DNA of 64,000 nt from Pseudomonadota bacterium (GTDB lineage Bacteria > Pseudomonadota > Alphaproteobacteria > Puniceispirillales > Marisalimonadaceae), in assembly GCA_028382005.1 (NCBI GenBank), contig JAOESH010000002.1:1-64000 (forward strand), in the 5' to 3' direction. A model generated the notes under the pieces. It was not told the DNA's origin, made no database searches, and saw only the letters and a list, made by a program, of their open reading frames with translations. The translations under genes and the position numbers were made by a program. Positions 30,705 to 40,345 of the stretch are shown here, one piece after another (position 1 is the first letter of the stretch; every line of letters begins with the position of its first letter).

Positions 30705-31649
30705 TCAATCCTTACCGTTATTTCTATATTTCTGCATCCGCAAGCCGAATTTCTGGGTTACTCTGTCAAAAATAATAGCAAGTACTACAATTGCTAAACC
30801 ATTCATCAAACCTAGAGCTAGATATTGATTAGAAACTGCTTGCAAAACTGGAAGACCTAGACCTTTTACGCCTATCATTGAGGCAATAACTACCATTGCA
30901 AGAGCCATCATAATTGTTTGATTAACGCCTGCAAAAATTGTTGGTAAAGCCAGGGGTATTTGAACTCCAAAAAGTTTTTGCCAATAGTTGGCTCCAAAAG
31001 AATCAGAGGCTTCCAGAATATCTTTATCAACTAATCTAATACCAAGGTTAGTTAACCTTACTATTGGAGGGATGGCATAAATACAAACTGCAATTAGACC
31101 TGGGACCTTACCGATACCAAGAAGCATTACAACTGGAATCAGGTAAACAAAACTAGGTATAGTCTGCATAATATCTAAAATAGGAACTATGGTTGCTTGT
31201 ACTTTGTTACTTCTAGCCATCGCAATTCCAACAGGAATTCCAATAGATATACACAAAAAAGTAGCTACTAAAATGATAGCCAAGGTTGACATTGTATCTT
31301 CCCACATACCAAAGTAGCCTATTAACATAAAACTCAAGAAGGTACCAATCACAATAAGAATTGATCGTGATCCGATCCAAGCAAAGATTAACATGCCTAA
31401 AACAATAAATGGCCATGGAGTATTAATAAAAAACTTTTCAAACGACACTAAAAACATTAGCAGAGGTTCAAAAAAATTTTCTATATTTTCACCGTAAGTA
31501 CGAGAAAAATCTGTAAATGCAAAATCAACTGATTTTTTGAACTCTCTTAAATCAGATCTGCTCATGTCAGGGAATTTAAAAAACCAGTCCATCATTAAAA
31601 ATCCTTCATTAAAAAAATGATCACCGCCTCGATTAGAGGTAGTGATCAT
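30705..31649 (-). CDS. proW: ProW-type betaine/proline ABC transporter permease
   Basis: DIMQTIPSFVYLIPVVMLLGIGKVPGLIAV, ALPTIFAGVNQTIMMALAMVVIASMIG. Confidence 0.92.
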   Translation of the reverse strand: MITTSNRGGDHFFNEGFLMMDWFFKFPDMSRSDLREFKKSVDFAFTDFSRTYGENIENFFEPLLMFLVSFEKFFINTPWPFIVLGMLIFAWIGSRSILIVIGTFLSFMLIGYFGMWEDTMSTLAIILVATFLCISIGIPVGIAMARSNKVQATIVPILDIMQTIPSFVYLIPVVMLLGIGKVPGLIAVCIYAIPPIVRLTNLGIRLVDKDILEASDSFGANYWQKLFGVQIPLALPTIFAGVNQTIMMALAMVVIASMIGVKGLGLPVLQAVSNQYLALGLMNGLAIVVLAIIFDRVTQKFGLRMQKYRNNGKD

Positions 31650-31667
31650 AAATATTTTTATGGATAA

Positions 31668-32681
31668 TTATAACCCAGCTTTAACTTTTTTAGCTACATC
31701 TGCACTAACCCATTTTTCCCATACGGCTCCGTGCTTCTCTAAAAATTCATAAGCTGCGTCTTTACCTTGAGCTTTTTCAGCATCCATAAATACAAGCATT
31801 TTATTCATTATGCTTCCTGGATAAGCTCTTGCAGAAATATAATCTAATGCAACGCTAGCATTTTTTTTGAAATTAGCAGTTACAACCGTGTTAACTTCTG
31901 AAACTGTCCAAGACGATTTTTTTGGATTGGCACAATCTTTTTCTGGTTTAGCAATACAACTATCCCAGTGGTCTTTTCCAGCAAAAGGTACACCAAAGTC
32001 TACTTTTGCTAAACTGTGTTTTCCAATTAAAGTTGTTGGAGACCAGTAATAACCGAACCAGTTTTCGTTTCTAGTTAGAGATTTATTCATAGAACCATCT
32101 AAACCAGCTGCGCTACCAGGATCCACAAGGACCCAACCTTTTTTATCCATCTCAAAAGCTCTGAACAAATTTTGATTAACTAGTTGACAACCCCATCCTG
32201 CAGGACATCCAACAAATGCACCTTTAGATTTATCTTCTGCGTAGGGAAACAAATCTGGTCTAGCAATAACATCTGCAGCTGTTTTAAGGTTATGTTTCTT
32301 TGCTGTATATGGAGACAGCCACCAACCCTCACCAAGACCACTAATAGGAACTTTGTTGGCAACAATTAATCTATTTTCACCCACAGCTTTTTTTAATGGT
32401 ATAGCAACGGCATTAGCCCACAACTCAGGAGCAACGTCAGGAGCTCCCTTTTCATTCATTGAAGTAAAAGTTGGCATTGTAGCTCCAGCTACTAATTCTA
32501 CTTCACAGCCATAACCTTTTTCTAAAATTAACTTGTCAACATTTGCCATTAATGATGCAGACGCCCAGTTCATTTCCGCAATGCTTACTTTACCACATGC
32601 AGCATTACCAACAGTAGCCCAACTAAGGCCTACGGCTACGGTTGCCGCCATTGTAAATGCAGCTCCGAATACCCGTTTCAT
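31668..32681 (-). CDS. proX: ProX/OpuAC-type substrate-binding protein (betaine/DMSP/TMAO class)
   Basis: Signal peptide; OpuAC-like fold residues; in operon with proW and proV. Confidence 0.85.
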   Translation of the reverse strand: MKRVFGAAFTMAATVAVGLSWATVGNAACGKVSIAEMNWASASLMANVDKLILEKGYGCEVELVAGATMPTFTSMNEKGAPDVAPELWANAVAIPLKKAVGENRLIVANKVPISGLGEGWWLSPYTAKKHNLKTAADVIARPDLFPYAEDKSKGAFVGCPAGWGCQLVNQNLFRAFEMDKKGWVLVDPGSAAGLDGSMNKSLTRNENWFGYYWSPTTLIGKHSLAKVDFGVPFAGKDHWDSCIAKPEKDCANPKKSSWTVSEVNTVVTANFKKNASVALDYISARAYPGSIMNKMLVFMDAEKAQGKDAAYEFLEKHGAVWEKWVSADVAKKVKAGL

Positions 32682-32732
32682 CTTATCCTCCTGTTTCCGC
32701 TTGTAAAAAATTACAAACCTTTGTTATTAAAA

Positions 32733-32752
32733 AAGACATAGAATTATGTCTT
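32733..32752 (-). terminator. Terminator-like hairpin in the proX 5' leader
   Basis: Minus strand AAGACATA-ATTC-TATGTCTT followed by TTTTT. Confidence 0.5.
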
Positions 32753-32962
32753 CAGGAATCATTCTAACAATAAAAACATACTAATTGCAAATCGCCATTG
32801 GAGAATTTGATAAGTAATAACTTATAAGTATATGAAATATATAAAGAATATTTTTTAAGAAAGTTATATAGACCAATATTTTATTTTTTTGCTTTGAAAT
32901 AAAATATATTGATTTATAATTTAATTGTTTATTATACTTACTATTTGAATAGCGATGATATA

Positions 32963-33511
32963 ATGTTTGTTGATTCTACGCCTTTTATAATTGCACTCGT
33001 TGTTACTTTTTGTATCTTAATTTGTGTTACTATTTGGAACAACATTAATGCTCCTCCACCTCCAAAAAAAGCCCTTCCAATTGAACCTGGTCCTTCAAGA
33101 ACCAGAGAAATTTTAGCTCGGTTTAGTGAATTTTATACAAACTTAAACCCAGAGGGTGAAATGATTTTTGATACTGGTATTTTACCGGACCCTAAGCAAC
33201 ATATAGTTCATGCATTATACGTTGGTTTTGATGAAAGTGAAGATGAAGATGAACGTTCTGCTATTGAAAGAGGGCTTAGAGCTATTGTTACATTTCAAGA
33301 AAGAGTTGGAGAAGAACCTTTGATAAGAAATGTTTCTGAAACAGAAAAAATCTTAGGAGAAATAACTCCAAACTCAAATAATGAAACCCAACATAATGTC
33401 CAACAAATTGATCTAGAAGACGATGAAGAGTTCAATAAAATAGCTATTTTAAGAGATCAAGAATTAGAATTACATTTTCAACACTTAAAAATAGAAATTG
33501 GCGAAGAATAG
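32963..33511 (+). CDS. Membrane-anchored acidic hypothetical protein (likely start MFVDS; supplied ORF begins at 32909)
   Basis: N-terminal TM helix followed by acidic C-terminal region. Confidence 0.6.
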   Translation: MFVDSTPFIIALVVTFCILICVTIWNNINAPPPPKKALPIEPGPSRTREILARFSEFYTNLNPEGEMIFDTGILPDPKQHIVHALYVGFDESEDEDERSAIERGLRAIVTFQERVGEEPLIRNVSETEKILGEITPNSNNETQHNVQQIDLEDDEEFNKIAILRDQELELHFQHLKIEIGEE

Positions 33512-33520
33512 AGTATCGGA

Positions 33521-34330
33521 ATGACCATTTTAAAAATTGATGATAAAAACGAGATTTATTATGAATTTGTAGCACCAAAAGATAACGGTTTTACTTTTGT
33601 GTTCGTGAATGCGCTTACAGGAAATGTGTCAGCTTGGAATGGAGTAATTGGTCAAGAAGTTATTGCCCAAGGAAATGGTTATTTAACATATAATTTTAGG
33701 GGACAAGAGAAAAGTAAATTTAATGCGAACTTAAGTTTAGATACTGAAATTATAGTTTCAGATTTATGTTTATTAATAAATACAATAAAAATTAGGAATA
33801 TAGTATTGGTAGGACTTTCTATAGGTGGATTATATGCAACTCTTGCATTAGAAAAAGGTGTGAAGAGTTTGGGACTAGTATTGATAAACACGTTACGAAA
33901 AAATAACTTAAGATTAAACTGGATTAACGAAACAATGGTAAACGTTGCACGTTTTGGAGGTACATCTTTATTAATGGATTTTAATATGCCTGTTATAGCC
34001 TCACCTCGTTTTTTAGAACAAATGAAGCCTAATGCTCTTAATCCAAATAATTATATAGGATTGGAAGAGACTTCTGGGATTTTTAAACTAATGCAAGGGT
34101 CTTTATCAGCAAACTGGGATGTAGACTGGTCTAAGATTAATATACCTGTTTTAATCATGACTGGTCATCACGACAAAGTTTTTAGAGTTCCCAGTGATAT
34201 TGACGATATTGTAAATACAATTAACAATACTAAAAGAGTTGAACTTCCAGATTGTGGTCACTTAATTCCGACCGAAAAACCAAAAGAATTCGCAGATTAT
34301 ATTAATAAATTTGTTAATAATTTAGCTTAA
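33521..34330 (+). CDS. Alpha/beta hydrolase
   Basis: NFRGQ, VGLSIGGLYA nucleophile elbow, TGHHDKV, CGHLIPTEKP. Confidence 0.85.
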   Translation: MTILKIDDKNEIYYEFVAPKDNGFTFVFVNALTGNVSAWNGVIGQEVIAQGNGYLTYNFRGQEKSKFNANLSLDTEIIVSDLCLLINTIKIRNIVLVGLSIGGLYATLALEKGVKSLGLVLINTLRKNNLRLNWINETMVNVARFGGTSLLMDFNMPVIASPRFLEQMKPNALNPNNYIGLEETSGIFKLMQGSLSANWDVDWSKINIPVLIMTGHHDKVFRVPSDIDDIVNTINNTKRVELPDCGHLIPTEKPKEFADYINKFVNNLA

Positions 34331-34975
34331 TTTTTTTAAAATAATTGTAATGTCATTTGGAAGTAAATTATGTTTAACGCATTCAAAATTACCAAAATTA
34401 TTTTCACAAATATTTTTTATCCAAGACAACTCAGTATAGTATAAGTTTTTTTTAATTATGCGTTCTTGATTTACTAAACAATTAAAAATCAAACCTTTTC
34501 TTGCATACCTCCAATTAGTTTTTAAATTTTCTACAATATAATTTTCCCACATTTTTATACTTTTAACTGGGGTTAAATTATAAGTTCCTGACATAACAAC
34601 ATAATCAACATTTTGAGATGGGTACGTTCTTATTCCAAAAGTTACTTTTTTAAAATATTTTTTGTTTTTACAAAATAAAATCATTTCTTTATTAATATCA
34701 AAGCCACTATATTGAATTTTATTATCTAATTTTCTTTCTTTAATAATCTCAAATAATCTACCATATCCACAACCAACATCTCCAATAGAGATAATGCTTG
34801 GTGGAGAATTATTAGTAATTTTGTCTAAAATTATATTCAATCTTAAATCTTGAGATAATTTACTATTCCAAAACACACCTTTTGGAGTGTTATGATGTTT
34901 ATAAAAGCGATCCTTATAAATATTTGAAATTTGTTTATTTAATAGCTTGTGAAAAAGATTTTTTATAAAATTCAT
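34322..34975 (-). CDS. SAM-dependent methyltransferase (start uncertain: 34975 or 35029)
   Basis: SIGDVGCGYGRLFEII motif I. Confidence 0.75.
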   Translation of the reverse strand: MNFIKNLFHKLLNKQISNIYKDRFYKHHNTPKGVFWNSKLSQDLRLNIILDKITNNSPPSIISIGDVGCGYGRLFEIIKERKLDNKIQYSGFDINKEMILFCKNKKYFKKVTFGIRTYPSQNVDYVVMSGTYNLTPVKSIKMWENYIVENLKTNWRYARKGLIFNCLVNQERIIKKNLYYTELSWIKNICENNFGNFECVKHNLLPNDITIILKKLS

Positions 34976-35027
34976 GTTATTAAGATAATTCAGATTATTG
35001 TTAATTAAAACTTTAAAAAGGCATCTC

Positions 35028-36170
35028 ATGAAAAAAATTTTATTATTAGGTAGTGGTGAATTAGGAAAAGAATTAACTATTAGCCTTAAGAGAATAGGGT
35101 GTTATGTGATTACATGCGATTCATATGAAAATGCACCAGCTATGCAAGTCAGTGACCAAGCAGAAGTGTTTAACATGCTTGATAAAAACAAATTGCAAGA
35201 AATAATAGAAACTCACCAACCAGATTTCATAGTTCCTGAAGTTGAAGCAATTGAAACACAAGTTTTGTTAGAAGCAGAAAAAAATGGATATACTGTAATA
35301 CCATCTGCAAAAGCAGTAAATTTAACTATGAATAGAGATAGAATTAGAGATAGAGCCAAAAATTTAGGCTTGCCAACAGCAAGTTTTGCTTATGCTGAAA
35401 CAGAACAAGAATTAATTTTAGAGGCAAAAAAAATTGGAACAAAAGTCGCAGTAAAACCAGTGATGAGCTCTTCAGGAAAAGGTCAAAGTTATGCTACCAC
35501 AAAAGATGAATTAAAATCTTCCTGGAAATTTGCTATTGAAGGTATGAGAGGAAATAGAAAACGTGTAATCGTAGAAGAGTTTATTGACTTTGATTATGAA
35601 ATAACACTTTTAACAATATTAGAAAAATCAGGTAATGTTTCTTTTTGTGAACCTATTGGACATTTTCAAGAACGTGGAGATTATCAGTATAGTTGGCAGC
35701 CTGCAAATTGTTCTAAAATAGTAATTGAAAATGCACAAGAAGCGGCATGTAAAATGGTATCAGATTTGGGAGGTTCAGGCATTTTTGGAGTTGAATTTTT
35801 TGTTGATAAAAAAGGTAAAGTTATTTTTAGTGAATTAAGCCCCCGCCCTCATGATACTGGTATGGTAACAATGTATACTCAAAATTATAGTCAATTTGAC
35901 ATTCATGCAAGAGTTTTATTGGGGTTACCTTTACCAGAAATCAAATTGAACCGACCTGGAGCTAGTCATGTAATCTTAGCTGAAAAAAATGCAACTGGTA
36001 ATTACGTAATAGAAGGTATCGAAAAAGCTTTAGAAGATCAAAGTGTAGATCTTAGAATCTTTGGCAAACCATTTTTAAAGCCTTACAGAAGAATGGGGGT
36101 AATAATGGCGGAAACCTTAGATAAAGCTAAAATTGCAGCAAGAAAAGTATCTGTTCAGTCTAAGGCATAG
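35028..36170 (+). CDS. purT: Formate-dependent phosphoribosylglycinamide formyltransferase
   Basis: LLGSGELGKELTI, MSSSGKGQSY ATP-grasp, SELSPRPHDTGMVT. Confidence 0.95.
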   Translation: MKKILLLGSGELGKELTISLKRIGCYVITCDSYENAPAMQVSDQAEVFNMLDKNKLQEIIETHQPDFIVPEVEAIETQVLLEAEKNGYTVIPSAKAVNLTMNRDRIRDRAKNLGLPTASFAYAETEQELILEAKKIGTKVAVKPVMSSSGKGQSYATTKDELKSSWKFAIEGMRGNRKRVIVEEFIDFDYEITLLTILEKSGNVSFCEPIGHFQERGDYQYSWQPANCSKIVIENAQEAACKMVSDLGGSGIFGVEFFVDKKGKVIFSELSPRPHDTGMVTMYTQNYSQFDIHARVLLGLPLPEIKLNRPGASHVILAEKNATGNYVIEGIEKALEDQSVDLRIFGKPFLKPYRRMGVIMAETLDKAKIAARKVSVQSKA

Positions 36171-36173
36171 TAT

Positions 36174-36995
36174 TTATTGTAAAACAGGTATTTCTGCGTC
36201 TTCTTCTATATCTGTAATAAGCATATACCCAGGCGTATGTGAAATACAAAATGGAACTGTAGAGTTTAAAATTGCATTTTGAGGAGTTACGCCACAAGCC
36301 CAGAACACATTCACTTCGTCTTTTAATAAGGATCTGGGGGCATTTCCCCAAGTAGGTTCAGATATATTACTTATGCCAATTTCATGTGGATTACCTATAT
36401 GTATAGGTTTACCATGAGCCCAATGAAAGGACTTACAAATATTAATTACCTTATTGACTTGATCTTTCTTAAAAATTCTCATTGATACAACCATAGTATT
36501 TTCAAAGGGACCAGATTTTACATTTTTAATATTGGTTGAATACATTGGTACTACTTTATTCTCATTTATATGATCTATAGAAAAACCATTTCGTAATAAT
36601 GAATGCTCAAACGTAAAAGAGCAGCCTATGGCAAATGCAATAAGGTTTTCATTCCATAAATCATAAATTTCACAGACTGTTTTGTAAAAAACACCACTTT
36701 TATAAATATTATAAGAAGGAACGTCTGTTCTAACATCAATATTATTTCCTAATGTTTTAAAAAAGGGGTCCCCAACATTTGTAACCCCAACGAGGGGGCA
36801 AGCTTTAGGGTTTCTTTGACAAAAAATCATGAAATCTAGCGCATATTTTTTTTCTAAAATAATAAGATTTGTTTGGAGCATATTTTTAGATAGACCCGCT
36901 GTTTGTCCTACATAATCTCCAGACCTTATTAAGTCTCTCAATTGATCATTATTTAATTTTTTGGCTTTATTATACAAATTTAAAAGTTGTTCCAT
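36174..36995 (-). CDS. DUF1445 family putative hydro-lyase
   Basis: GCSFTFEHSLLRNG, CGVTPQNA, ISHTPGYMLITD. Confidence 0.88.
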   Translation of the reverse strand: MEQLLNLYNKAKKLNNDQLRDLIRSGDYVGQTAGLSKNMLQTNLIILEKKYALDFMIFCQRNPKACPLVGVTNVGDPFFKTLGNNIDVRTDVPSYNIYKSGVFYKTVCEIYDLWNENLIAFAIGCSFTFEHSLLRNGFSIDHINENKVVPMYSTNIKNVKSGPFENTMVVSMRIFKKDQVNKVINICKSFHWAHGKPIHIGNPHEIGISNISEPTWGNAPRSLLKDEVNVFWACGVTPQNAILNSTVPFCISHTPGYMLITDIEEDAEIPVLQ

Positions 36996-37019
36996 ATTTT
37001 TTTGCCTTCAAGACAAATG

Positions 37020-37910
37020 TTACTTAAAGTTTGAAATAACAGAGGCTATTTCTTGTTCTTGTTTATAACCCATTAAATGAATACCACTAACACCGTCAAT
37101 TAACTTATATTGTTCGATTAATTCAACACAAACTTTAATGCCCTCTAACTTTTGATTTTCAGAGTTTTCTATTCTTCTTATAATCTCCTCCGGTATATCA
37201 ATACCAAAAAGATTTTCATTCATCCATTTAGCACTTTTGGCAGATTTTATTATACCTAAACCTATAATAAAATGAGCCTTGTCAGTTATACCAAGCTGTT
37301 TTAATTTAAGCATATAATTTTTCAAAATACTTTTATCGAAAGCATACTGAGTTTGAAAAAATTCAACCCCTACATTAATTTTTTTTAACAAATTAGCACC
37401 ATCAAAATCTTCTTTAATTTTAAAAGGAGTATCTGCACCACCAATAAAAAACTCAGGCGCATCTGTTATTTTTCTTCCAGATGGATATGTCTTATTTATT
37501 TTTATGTCATATGCTGTTTTTAATAAGCTTATTGTATCTAGATCCCGAACTTCTTTAGTTTCAGGTTGGTCACCTCCTTTTACTTCATCTCCATAAAGAC
37601 AAAGTATATTTTGAATTCCTAGAGCCCAACCACCTAATAAGTCACCTTGGATGGCAATTCTATTTCTATCTCTTGTTGTAAATTGTAGTATGGGTTCCAT
37701 ACCATTTTGGGCAATGATTGTAGCTGTTGCCAATGCTGACATATGTGACTTGGCCCCTGCTCCGTCAGTAACATTAATTGCATCAGCCAAACCTCTTAAG
37801 CACTCAACCTGATCTATAATTACTTGTTTGTTTCCAGTATCTGGAGGCGAGGTTTCAGCAGTAAAAACAAACTTTTTTTCTTTAAGTGATTTTCTTAATT
37901 TACTTTTCAT
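37020..37910 (-). CDS. Methylenetetrahydrofolate reductase-like protein
   Basis: TAETSPPD, ADAINVTDGAGA, TTRDRNR, GGADTPF. Confidence 0.85.
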   Translation of the reverse strand: MKSKLRKSLKEKKFVFTAETSPPDTGNKQVIIDQVECLRGLADAINVTDGAGAKSHMSALATATIIAQNGMEPILQFTTRDRNRIAIQGDLLGGWALGIQNILCLYGDEVKGGDQPETKEVRDLDTISLLKTAYDIKINKTYPSGRKITDAPEFFIGGADTPFKIKEDFDGANLLKKINVGVEFFQTQYAFDKSILKNYMLKLKQLGITDKAHFIIGLGIIKSAKSAKWMNENLFGIDIPEEIIRRIENSENQKLEGIKVCVELIEQYKLIDGVSGIHLMGYKQEQEIASVISNFK

Positions 37911-37959
37911 AAAAAATGTCCAATGTAGTTTTAGTATTTTTTAAATAGGGTATCTTAAA

Positions 37960-39060
37960 ATGTCTAATGATTTTTTTACAACTTCTAATAGAATTAAAAA
38001 AACACCATTTACTTCCAGAAATGAGCAAGCTGGAGTTAAAAAACATAGTGTATATAACAACACTTTGATACCAACTATATTTAAGTCTTTAAAGAGCGAT
38101 TATTTGCATCTTATTAAAAATGTTCAACTTTGGGACGTTTGTTGCCAAAAAGTAATAGAAATAAGAGGAAACAAAGCTTTATCTTTAATTAAGTTTCTTT
38201 TTTGTAGAGATTTCACTAAAATTGTTCCAGGTAGAGCTTACTATGCTCCAATTGTAAATTTCGAAGGTGGACTATTAAATGATCCGGTTGTCTTTTGTAT
38301 ATCTGAAGAACGGTTTCTTGTTTCTTTGTCGGACTCTGATTTGTTTAACTGGGTTTCTGCAATTAATTATGGAATGAAATTTAATGCTGAAGTAATTGAA
38401 ACGGATATATTCACTGTTGCCGTTCAAGGCCCAAAATCTGAACAGGTAATGGTAAAGATTTTTGGTGAAGAGATAAAAGATTTAAAATTTTTTAATTTTA
38501 AAGAGTTTAATTTTAACAATGAGAATATTTTCATATCAAAAACAGGTTTTAGTAAGCAATCTGGTTACGAAATTTTATTTTCAAGCCCCATTACTGGAAC
38601 TTTATTATGGGATTTGATTATGCAAGACGGGCAGGAATTTAATATTAAAGTTGGTTGCCCTAATATGATTGAAAGAGTTGAAAGTAGTCTTCTAAGTTAT
38701 GGTAATGAGATGACAAATAAAGACTTTCCACATGATTGTGGCCTAGGAAAATTTTGTAATCTTGATACTGATAACGACTTTATAGGAAAATCAGTTTTAT
38801 TAAAACAGAGAGATATAGGGTTTAAAAGATCTATGTTTATGATAAAATTTGATTTTGATGGAAGCAACAAACCGCCCTTTTATAGTAATCTGCCAGTTTT
38901 TATTAACAAAGAAAAGATCGGAAAAGCAACATCTATTGTTTGGTCACCTAAGTATTCAAAATATATAGGATTTTTAATTGCTAATAAAAATATAGAAAAA
39001 AACATTAATGATTATAGTATTTTAGATAAAGTCGCTTTTGAGGTATCTGAGATCACATAA
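37960..39060 (+). CDS. dmdA: DmdA-like aminomethyltransferase-family protein (candidate DMSP demethylase)
   Basis: TPFTSRNEQAGVKKHSVYNNTLIPT, GCPNMIERVESSLLSYGNEMT...HDCGLGKFC resembling DmdA. Confidence 0.75.
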   Translation: MSNDFFTTSNRIKKTPFTSRNEQAGVKKHSVYNNTLIPTIFKSLKSDYLHLIKNVQLWDVCCQKVIEIRGNKALSLIKFLFCRDFTKIVPGRAYYAPIVNFEGGLLNDPVVFCISEERFLVSLSDSDLFNWVSAINYGMKFNAEVIETDIFTVAVQGPKSEQVMVKIFGEEIKDLKFFNFKEFNFNNENIFISKTGFSKQSGYEILFSSPITGTLLWDLIMQDGQEFNIKVGCPNMIERVESSLLSYGNEMTNKDFPHDCGLGKFCNLDTDNDFIGKSVLLKQRDIGFKRSMFMIKFDFDGSNKPPFYSNLPVFINKEKIGKATSIVWSPKYSKYIGFLIANKNIEKNINDYSILDKVAFEVSEIT

Positions 39061-39071
39061 TCTAAAATAAG

Positions 39072-39146
39072 TGGAGCGGGCGAAGAGATTCGAACTCTCG
39101 ACATTCTCGTTGGCAACGAGATGCTCTACCACTGAGCTACGCCCGC
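39072..39146 (-). tRNA. tRNA-Gly(GCC), CCA encoded
   Basis: GCGGGCGTAGCTCAGTGGTAGAGC, anticodon loop TTGCCAA, GAGTTCGAATCTC. Confidence 0.95.
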
Positions 39147-39206
39147 TTATTAAGCATTTTTGGAATATATCATTGTAACCAATACTAGCAAGGAAAATAA
39201 AAGAAA

Positions 39207-40343
39207 TTATTTTTTTATGGTCTCTGCAATACTTTTAACAATAAACATTATATCACTTTCGCTTAAATAAGGGTGCATTGGTAAAGATAATACAGTTTTT
39301 GATAAATAAATTGTATTCTGAAGACCTTCTTGTGAAACTGGGTATTTCTCATATGGTTTATGTTCATTTAAAGGAATAGGGTAATATACTGCTGTAGGAA
39401 TATTTTTGGACCTTAAGCTTTCTTGTAATTTGTTTCTGTCAACATCATCAGGAAGAATAATAGTATATTGAGCCCAACTACTTGTAGCCTTGTTTATTAA
39501 AATGGGCGTTCTAATCCCGAGGTTTAATTTATTAAAATGTTTGTTATAATTATCTGCAACGTTTTGTCTTTTTTTTAATTCTAATGGGAAAATATATAAT
39601 TTTTCTAACAAAATAGCAGCTTGAATAGTAGACATTCGAGCATTCATACCTATTCTATCGTACTCGTATCTAACTTTACCCATACCGTGTACATGAGATG
39701 AATTTGCAATTTCATATATTTCTTTATTGTTTGTAAATAGTGCCCCTCCATCGCCGTAACATCCAAGAGGTTTAGCAGGAAAAAAAGATGTTGCGCTTAC
39801 TTCACATAAGCTTCCAACAGGATTATTATTATATTTTGATCCGAAAGATTGAGCCGCATCGTCAAGAACCCATAAATTATGATCTTTTGCAAATTTATTA
39901 ATAGGGTCCATATCAGCTGGTTGGCCAAACAGTCCTACAGGCATTATACCTTTGACGTTTATCCCAAGTTTATAGGCTGTTTTAAGAGCATTATCTAGTT
40001 TGGTAGGATCGAGATTAAATGTATCACGATCAACATCAATAAAAATAGGAATGGCTCCAAGTAACGGCATAACTTCAGCTGATGAAGCAAATGTAAATGC
40101 AGGTACTATAACCCCTTCTCCAGGTTTTAGACCTAGACCAAGAAGAGCCAATAAAAGAGCATCTGTTCCACTAGAACAGCATAAAACGTATTTAGAATTT
40201 GCAAAAAATTCAAGTTTTTTTTCTAATTCTCTTACTTCTGGACCAAGAATGTATTGACCATGATCTAATACTGTTTTAATTCGTTTATCGATTTTAGAAC
40301 GAATTTTTTCTTGTTGAGATTTTAAATCAATAAATGGTATCAT
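39207..40343 (-). CDS. DegT/DnrJ/EryC1/StrS family aminotransferase
   Basis: FIDLKSQQ, SGTDALLLAL, DDAAQSFGS, SFFPAKPLGCYGDGGA. Confidence 0.93.
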   Translation of the reverse strand: MIPFIDLKSQQEKIRSKIDKRIKTVLDHGQYILGPEVRELEKKLEFFANSKYVLCCSSGTDALLLALLGLGLKPGEGVIVPAFTFASSAEVMPLLGAIPIFIDVDRDTFNLDPTKLDNALKTAYKLGINVKGIMPVGLFGQPADMDPINKFAKDHNLWVLDDAAQSFGSKYNNNPVGSLCEVSATSFFPAKPLGCYGDGGALFTNNKEIYEIANSSHVHGMGKVRYEYDRIGMNARMSTIQAAILLEKLYIFPLELKKRQNVADNYNKHFNKLNLGIRTPILINKATSSWAQYTIILPDDVDRNKLQESLRSKNIPTAVYYPIPLNEHKPYEKYPVSQEGLQNTIYLSKTVLSLPMHPYLSESDIMFIVKSIAETIKK

Positions 40344-40345
40344 TA

